The notes below the pieces were generated by a model, which saw nothing but the letters and a program-made list of their open reading frames with translations, searched no databases and was not told the origin of the DNA. From assembly GCA_945788205.1 (NCBI GenBank), contig CALZLE010000279.1:1-11514 (forward strand): a DNA stretch of 11,514 nt, read 5' to 3'. The position numbers and the translations under genes were made by a program. The stretch comes from an uncultured Desulfuromonadales bacterium (GTDB lineage Bacteria > Desulfobacterota > Desulfuromonadia > Desulfuromonadales > Geopsychrobacteraceae). Shown here piece by piece: positions 7,507-11,514 of this stretch (positions are counted from its first letter, which is position 1; the number at the start of each line of letters is the position of its first letter).

Positions 7507-7680
7507 TTAGGTGTAATTCTTTTCCGGTCCAGGCTGGCGTTTCAATATTGCGATTATGAGTACGGCGAAGGGGCCGAGCAGTATGCCGACGCAGAACCAG
7601 AGCGGAACACTGCGGTTTTTCCCTTTAGCGAGTGAGCCTGCGGCAGCACCGAACACGATCCATAAAATCAGATATTCCAT
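7507..7680 (-). CDS. Small two-helix membrane protein, 57 residues
   Basis: This is a short gene. The product starts M-E-Y-L-I-L-W-I-V-F-G with one hydrophobic segment at about 2-17, then a short basic loop A-K-G-K-N-R-S, then a second hydrophobic segment at about 26-45 containing G-I-L-L-G-P-F, and a polar tail ending K-N-Y-T. The layout (hydrophobic helix, K/G-x-R-S loop, W...G-x-L-L-G-P-F helix) resembles a widespread family of short membrane proteins of unknown function. It starts 22 bases after the crotonase stop on the same strand and is probably the last gene of the hrpB-crotonase cluster. Its ribosome site is weak (AGAAAG-like). The stop faces the PHP gene stop across 12 bases. The function is unknown; coding status rests on the clean start, the hydrophobic pattern and the family resemblance. 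Confidence 0.75.
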   Translation of the reverse strand: MEYLILWIVFGAAAGSLAKGKNRSVPLWFCVGILLGPFAVLIIAILKRQPGPEKNYT

Positions 7681-7702
7681 TGTCTGTCTTTCTGCTTAGA
7701 GG

Positions 7703-8485
7703 TTATTTGTTTTTCCAGACTGCCGGTCGTTTTTCCAGAAACGCCGCCATCCCTTCCTTCTGGTCTTCGGTGGCAAAACAGAGCCCAAAAAGCTCTGCTT
7801 CGTAGGCAAAGGCTTTTTGACTCTCCATTTCCAGGCCGTTATTGATCGCTTCTTTAATCAGTCCAATTGCGACCTGCGGTTTGCTGGCAATCTTTCCCGC
7901 CATCTGTTGCGCCGTTTCGAGTAAATCCGTTTGGTTGACCACTCGATCTGCCAGTCCGATCCGTTCTGCTTCTACTGCGTCAACCATATCGCCGGTAAAC
8001 ATCAGCTCTTTGGCTTTACTTTTTCCGACCAGCCGAGGTAATCGTTGTGTGCCCGCCCAGCCAGGAATAATGCCGAGGTTGATTTCCGGTTGTCCGAACT
8101 TGGTATTATCCGATGCAATGCGAATGTCACAAGCCATTGCCAGTTCACAGCCACCGCCGAGAGCGTAGCCGTTAATCGCTCCAATGACAACTTTGTTGCC
8201 ATACTCGATTTCATTGAAAAGCTGTTGAGCTTGCTGCGCGACACTGCGGGCTTCGAGTGGTCCGAGCGGTTGCATGACTGAAATGTCGCCACCAGCGACG
8301 AAAGCCTTTTCGCCTGCACCGGTCAGGATAATGACCTTTACCTCTGGGTTGGCCTGTAACTCGGCGAACATCCGCGAAAGCTCGTCTATAGTTGGAGGAT
8401 TAAGAGAGTTGAGTGCCTTGGGGCGATTGATCGTCAGCAGGGCAACGTGGTTATCGATTTCCAGCAGCAGGTTTTCGTATGACAT
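7703..8485 (-). CDS. Enoyl-CoA hydratase / crotonase-family protein
   Basis: This 260-residue crotonase-fold enzyme is expected to add water to 2-enoyl-CoA, forming 3-hydroxyacyl-CoA in the cytoplasm. The oxyanion-hole segments are A-F-V-A-G-G-D-I at 61-68 and A-L-G-G-G-C-E-L at 108-115. Both glutamates that act in hydratases are in place: Glu114 in G-G-G-C-E and Glu134 in G-Q-P-E-I-N-L-G, followed by I-P-G-W-A-G-T-Q-R-L. Keeping both favours true hydratase activity over an isomerase or hydrolase variant. Short-chain substrates such as crotonyl-CoA are typical for sequences this close to the canonical form, but the chain length is inferred. The start is firm: AGGAGA at 8492-8497 lies 6 bases before ATG 8485, and the hrpB stop is one base upstream. 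No other beta-oxidation or butyrate-pathway genes are in the window. Confidence 0.95.
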   Translation of the reverse strand: MSYENLLLEIDNHVALLTINRPKALNSLNPPTIDELSRMFAELQANPEVKVIILTGAGEKAFVAGGDISVMQPLGPLEARSVAQQAQQLFNEIEYGNKVVIGAINGYALGGGCELAMACDIRIASDNTKFGQPEINLGIIPGWAGTQRLPRLVGKSKAKELMFTGDMVDAVEAERIGLADRVVNQTDLLETAQQMAGKIASKPQVAIGLIKEAINNGLEMESQKAFAYEAELFGLCFATEDQKEGMAAFLEKRPAVWKNK

Positions 8486-8486
8486 A

Positions 8487-10982
8487 TCATCTCTCCTGTT
8501 GAGCCAGTCTGCCTTTGGTTTTGGCTGTCGGAATGGCTGTGAGTGGATCGTCCGGCCAAGGATGCTTCGGGTAGCGGCCTTTCATCTCTTTTTGTACTTC
8601 CGGGTAGCTGTGCTCCCAAAAGTGGCGTAAATCCTGGGTGATCTGTAAAGGGCGTCCCGCAGGTGATAGCAGGTGGATAATTACTGCCACCTGTCCGTTG
8701 GCAATCCGGGGTGTCTCGAGTTGACCAAACATCTCCTGCAGCTTTACCGCGAGGATCGGCGTTTCGTCCTTGGGGTATTGTAGATTAATTCTGGCCCCAC
8801 TGGGAACATTAATCCGCTCGGGAGCCAGTTTGTCGAGTTGTTGGAGTTGTTGCCAGTCAAGGCGACTGCTCAGCGCGGTTTGCAGATCGATTTTTTGCAG
8901 GTCGTTGCGATTGCGCGATTTGCCGAGAAATGGCAGTAGCCAATCCTCAAGTGTATCGATGAGTGTTTGATCGGAAAAGTCTGGCCATTTCTGCTGTTTA
9001 AGATGGCTGTGCAAAAATTGAAGCCGAGCTTTAAAGCGTTCCGTGTTTTTCCTCGAGCCGAGCAACTCTAGCCCTTCGCTGCGAATTGCCGCGATAATCG
9101 CCTGCTTTGCCAATTGCTGATTTAGTTTGCCGGGTCGTTGACTGATCGGCAGCGAGCCGACCAACTGTTGTTCGCATGCGATAATCCGTCCCTCATCCCG
9201 ATCCCAATAGCACTGACTTTGCCAAGGGCGCTGAGGATAGAGCTGTTCGAGGGTTGACTTGTCGATGCGGCTGGCCAGGCTGATTTCTGCTTCTCCCGAT
9301 TTCTGGCTGCGGAGATCGACTGCGATTAAGAATTCAGCGCTCTGTACTGCTGATCTGCCCCCGAGTTGCACCCCTTGGCCGGAACTGAGCAGGTAGCGTT
9401 TGGACTCTGGCTGTCGAGCTTTGCCGATTCGGTCAGGGTAGGCAGCGCAAAGGAGTAGCGCCAGCTGGTCGGTTGTTGTTTTTCGGACTGTTGTCCCCGT
9501 CGGTCGTTTGAAGTAGCGACGCCAGTATTGACTGGTTCGTTCAATGGCTGCAACCTCTCGTGCTTTTCTCCGCTGCCAGAAGGCCTCAAGTCGATCGAGA
9601 ATATCGCTGTCACTTTTGTGGGTCGCAAGTTTTTTATGCCAGGGATCTGGTTCTCCCAACAGGGCAACAAGATCGCAGCCGAGGTCGATTAAATCATTAT
9701 CTTCTGAGGCTATCAACAAGCGGCCGAGTCGCGGGTGGATCGGCAGGTCAGCAAGCCTTTGTCCAATTCTGTTGAGTTGCTGTTGATTATTCAAAGCACC
9801 GAGGATTCGCAGCAGGTCGATGCCGCTTTGCCAGGCAGAAGGGCTGGGCTGGTCGACCCAGAACAGGGTTGTCGGGTCTTTGATTCCCCAGGCGAGCAAG
9901 TTTAAAACCAGTGGTGCCAGATCGGCAGTTCTGATTTCCGCCGGGGTAAATGGCAGCAGTTCCTGGTGTGTTCCTTCGCTCCAGAGACGATAACAGTGAC
10001 CCGGGCCAAGGCGACCAGCGCGACCAGCACGCTGGGTTGCGCTGGCTTGGGAAATCCGTCTCAGCTGCAGGCGTGTCAGTCCACTTCCAGAATCAAAACG
10101 TGGCTGGCGGCTGTAGCCGCTATCAATAACGACACTGATTCCCTCGATCGTTAAGCTGGTTTCCGCAATGTTGGTTGTCAGCACGATCTTGCGCTGCTTG
10201 GCAGGTTGGATAGCACGCTCTTGTTCGGCGAAAGGCAAGTTTCCAAACAGTGGGCAGACAAGGAGCGAGCCTGTTTTTGACAATTCTTGCTGACAACGCC
10301 GGATTTCCGCTTCTCCCGGAAGGAAAACGAGTATGTCTCCGTCGGTTTCTGTAAGCGCACGCCGCGCGGTGGTAACGGTTTTGTCAATTATGGAGTGCTG
10401 CTGTTGGCCCGGAACGTAGTGAGTGGTGACCGGGTAGCTACGGCCTTCACTGGTTAGTAACGGGGCTTGCAGTTGCTCGGCGAGGGGAGAGCTGTCGAGG
10501 GTCGCCGACATAATGAGTATTTTAAGGTCGTTGCGTAAGCTTGTTTGCACATCGCGACAAAGGGCCAGCGCCAGATCGGACTGCAGGTGGCGTTCATGGA
10601 ACTCGTCGAAAATTACCAGCCCGACATCGTTTAATTCCGGATCGCGTTGTAGCCGTCGAGTCAAAATACCTTCTGTGACAACTTCAACGCGCGTTGCTTT
10701 GGAAACTTGACGCTGATAGCGAATGCTGTAGCCGATTCTTTCCCCGACCTTTTCCCCAAGCTGCGCAGCCATAAAACGAGCGGCATTGGTTGCTGCCAAA
10801 CGTCGAGGTTCGAGCATCAGAATCGATATTTTGCGCATAAAGTCGGCATCCAGGAGCGCGAGAGGAATGCATGTTGTTTTTCCCGCTCCCGGTGGTGCTT
10901 GCAAAATCAGGATGGGGTGCTCTTCGAGCTCCTGTAAGACACGAGGGAGCAGAGAGGTGATCGGCGGAGTAGGCAGTGGCAT
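8487..10982 (-). CDS. hrpB: ATP-dependent DEAH-family RNA helicase HrpB
   Basis: The 831-residue product matches the usual HrpB length. Motifs in order: Walker A A-P-P-G-A-G-K-T at 29-36, motif Ia L-E-P-R-R at 57-61, motif II D-E-F-H at 126-129 (the normal HrpB variant of DEAH), motif III S-A-T at 159-161, motif V T-N-I-A-E-T-S at 270-276 and motif VI Q-R-A-G-R-A-G-R at 317-324. A helicase-associated region follows, then the HrpB-specific C-terminal domain with Y-P-K-H-P-W-P-D-D-P near residues 804-813. It is a cytoplasmic nucleoside-triphosphate-driven RNA helicase; its role in most bacteria is not well defined. ATG 10982 begins just before the conserved N-terminal region, with only a weak GAAG-type ribosome site. 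It is the first gene of a minus-strand cluster, followed after one base by the crotonase. Confidence 0.96.
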   Translation of the reverse strand: MPLPTPPITSLLPRVLQELEEHPILILQAPPGAGKTTCIPLALLDADFMRKISILMLEPRRLAATNAARFMAAQLGEKVGERIGYSIRYQRQVSKATRVEVVTEGILTRRLQRDPELNDVGLVIFDEFHERHLQSDLALALCRDVQTSLRNDLKILIMSATLDSSPLAEQLQAPLLTSEGRSYPVTTHYVPGQQQHSIIDKTVTTARRALTETDGDILVFLPGEAEIRRCQQELSKTGSLLVCPLFGNLPFAEQERAIQPAKQRKIVLTTNIAETSLTIEGISVVIDSGYSRQPRFDSGSGLTRLQLRRISQASATQRAGRAGRLGPGHCYRLWSEGTHQELLPFTPAEIRTADLAPLVLNLLAWGIKDPTTLFWVDQPSPSAWQSGIDLLRILGALNNQQQLNRIGQRLADLPIHPRLGRLLIASEDNDLIDLGCDLVALLGEPDPWHKKLATHKSDSDILDRLEAFWQRRKAREVAAIERTSQYWRRYFKRPTGTTVRKTTTDQLALLLCAAYPDRIGKARQPESKRYLLSSGQGVQLGGRSAVQSAEFLIAVDLRSQKSGEAEISLASRIDKSTLEQLYPQRPWQSQCYWDRDEGRIIACEQQLVGSLPISQRPGKLNQQLAKQAIIAAIRSEGLELLGSRKNTERFKARLQFLHSHLKQQKWPDFSDQTLIDTLEDWLLPFLGKSRNRNDLQKIDLQTALSSRLDWQQLQQLDKLAPERINVPSGARINLQYPKDETPILAVKLQEMFGQLETPRIANGQVAVIIHLLSPAGRPLQITQDLRHFWEHSYPEVQKEMKGRYPKHPWPDDPLTAIPTAKTKGRLAQQER
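8492..8497 (-). promoter_or_regulatory. Strong ribosome binding site for the crotonase, inside the hrpB end
   Basis: AGGAGA lies in the last hrpB codons, 6 bases before ATG 8485. The hrpB TGA at 8487-8489 sits between this site and the start, an arrangement typical of translational coupling by ribosome re-initiation. Confidence 0.75.
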
Positions 10983-11016
10983 GGACGAATCTTCTTTTTT
11001 AGGAAATGATATGTAA

Positions 11017-11045
11017 ATTATGGCACGCGATCAGTCTTTTTTGTA
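11017..11045 (-). promoter_or_regulatory. Candidate promoter for hrpB
   Basis: CATAAT at 11017-11022 (-10, 5 of 6) and TACAAA at 11040-11045 (-35, weak) are separated by 17 bases on the minus strand. They would start transcription near 11010 and leave a leader of about 28 bases. This is a low-certainty prediction by eye. Confidence 0.3.
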
Positions 11046-11234
11046 GCTCTCAATCAGGTTTTTGTCAGGTTGCTGTTTTAGAGTGTTAAGAAATGTTATC
11101 AGTTAATGTTCTGAGCACTGACAATACCTATTTTTTATTGTGTTTTTGAATGTTTATTTAATTTGACTTGTTTTTTTCTTTAGGGTAGAAAATAACAAAT
11201 AATAAGCTGCTGTTAATGTTGTGTTGGTGTGTTC

Positions 11235-11261
11235 TTGCTGATCACACTTAATATTTATAAT
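11235..11261 (+). promoter_or_regulatory. Candidate promoter for the receiver-domain gene
   Basis: A perfect TATAAT lies at 11256-11261, with TTGCTG at 11235-11240 as a possible -35. The 15-base spacer is shorter than usual. Predicted start is near 11268, about 20 bases before ATG 11288. The -10 match could be a chance product of the AT-rich segment. Confidence 0.35.
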
Positions 11262-11287
11262 TAATCTAAAACGCTTGGTGCTTAACG

Positions 11288-11514
11288 ATGGAGATAGTCC
11301 CCCGCCTATTGTTGGTTAATTCTAGTGACGAAGACCGAGCACATTTGCGTCAACAGTTAGAATCCCTGTCCTTGGAAATTTCAGAGGTTTCCTCTGGCCT
11401 CGAAGCGGTTGAGGCTTTACAGAGGGAAAGATTTAATCTCATCGTCACAGAAATCGGAATTGGTGAGTTTGACTGTTGGCGACTGACCCGTTTTGTCAGG
11501 TCCGGAATTTGTCA
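11288..11514 (+). CDS. Degenerate response-regulator receiver domain protein (N-terminal part only)
   Basis: Seventy-five codons are visible before the right edge. The reading R-L-L-L-V-N-S-S-D-E-D at 6-16, S-S-G-L-E-A-V-E-A-L at 35-44 and F-N-L-I-V-T-E-I at 49-56 follows the beta1, alpha2 and beta3 pattern of CheY-like receivers. The normal acidic pair after beta1 is replaced by Asn11-Ser12, and the phosphoacceptor aspartate position at the end of beta3 is Glu55. It is therefore likely a pseudo-receiver that cannot be phosphorylated in the usual way. Any output domain lies beyond the window, so the class of regulator is unknown. No strong ribosome site precedes ATG 11288, but this is the first in-frame ATG that includes the whole beta1 strand. 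Confidence 0.75.
   Translation, partial: MEIVPRLLLVNSSDEDRAHLRQQLESLSLEISEVSSGLEAVEALQRERFNLIVTEIGIGEFDCWRLTRFVRSGIC

Larger units (their letters stand above)
10983..11287. other. AT-rich divergent intergenic region with short repeats
   Basis: No gene is visible in these 305 bases. The segment is much richer in A and T than its flanks and separates divergent hrpB and the receiver-domain gene. It contains two adjacent 11-base units starting TCAGGTT at 11054 and 11065, two copies of AATGTT 13 bases apart at 11092 and 11105, and a second copy of GTTAATGTT (11102-11110) at 11212-11220. These are consistent with a regulatory region, but short repeats are expected by chance in AT-rich sequence. 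No terminator-like hairpin plus T-run was found. Confidence 0.5.

Noticed and set aside
10607..10612. DEFH instead of DEAH in the helicase motif II, as a possible defect
   Set aside because: DEFH is the usual form in HrpB proteins.
11099..11121. TCAGT...ACTGA hairpin as a terminator or operator
   Set aside because: The stem has only five pairs with a 13-base loop, which is within chance for this AT-rich region, and no T-run follows immediately.

Overview
The window holds ten protein-coding regions; two are cut by the window edges. Nothing in it resembles an RNA gene, a CRISPR array or an insertion sequence. The base composition is balanced, the genes are tightly packed, and codon use looks uniform by eye. 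The genes suggest an anaerobic or H2-metabolising Gram-negative bacterium. A Desulfuromonadales-type organism (Geobacter/Desulfuromonas/Pelobacter relatives) would fit the [FeFe]-hydrogenase-like module fused to a sigma-54 activator, the HrpB helicase and the crotonase. That placement is inference from gene content, not a database match.

Layout. Bases 1-2197 (minus strand, running off the left edge) encode a multidomain regulator. In order it has a 2[4Fe-4S] ferredoxin, an [FeFe]-hydrogenase large-subunit-like domain that keeps four H-cluster-type cysteines, a further four-cysteine Fe-S domain and a sigma-54 AAA+ activator domain; the expected C-terminal DNA-binding domain lies outside the window. 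Immediately upstream on the same strand are two oligopeptide/dipeptide ABC-transporter ATPases (2246-4197), with no permease or binding-protein gene beside them here. A 137-base divergent region separates them from tex (4335-6620, plus strand) and a PHP-domain phosphoesterase (6628-7494), which start 7 bases apart and look like one operon. Converging on these from the right is a minus-strand cluster transcribed in the order hrpB helicase, crotonase-family enoyl-CoA hydratase, 57-residue two-helix membrane protein. The last 530 bases hold an AT-rich intergenic region with candidate divergent promoters and the start of a plus-strand gene with a degenerate response-regulator receiver domain.

How the genes work together. 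The most notable unit is the hydrogenase-like sigma-54 regulator. Its architecture suggests that a redox or H2 signal sensed by Fe-S clusters and an H-cluster-like site controls transcription from -24/-12 promoters. Its close spacing behind the ABC ATPase pair suggests co-transcription, although a perfect 6-bp inverted repeat at their junction could mark separate control. The other genes (Tex, PHP phosphoesterase, HrpB, crotonase) have housekeeping or general metabolic roles and no evident functional link to the regulator.
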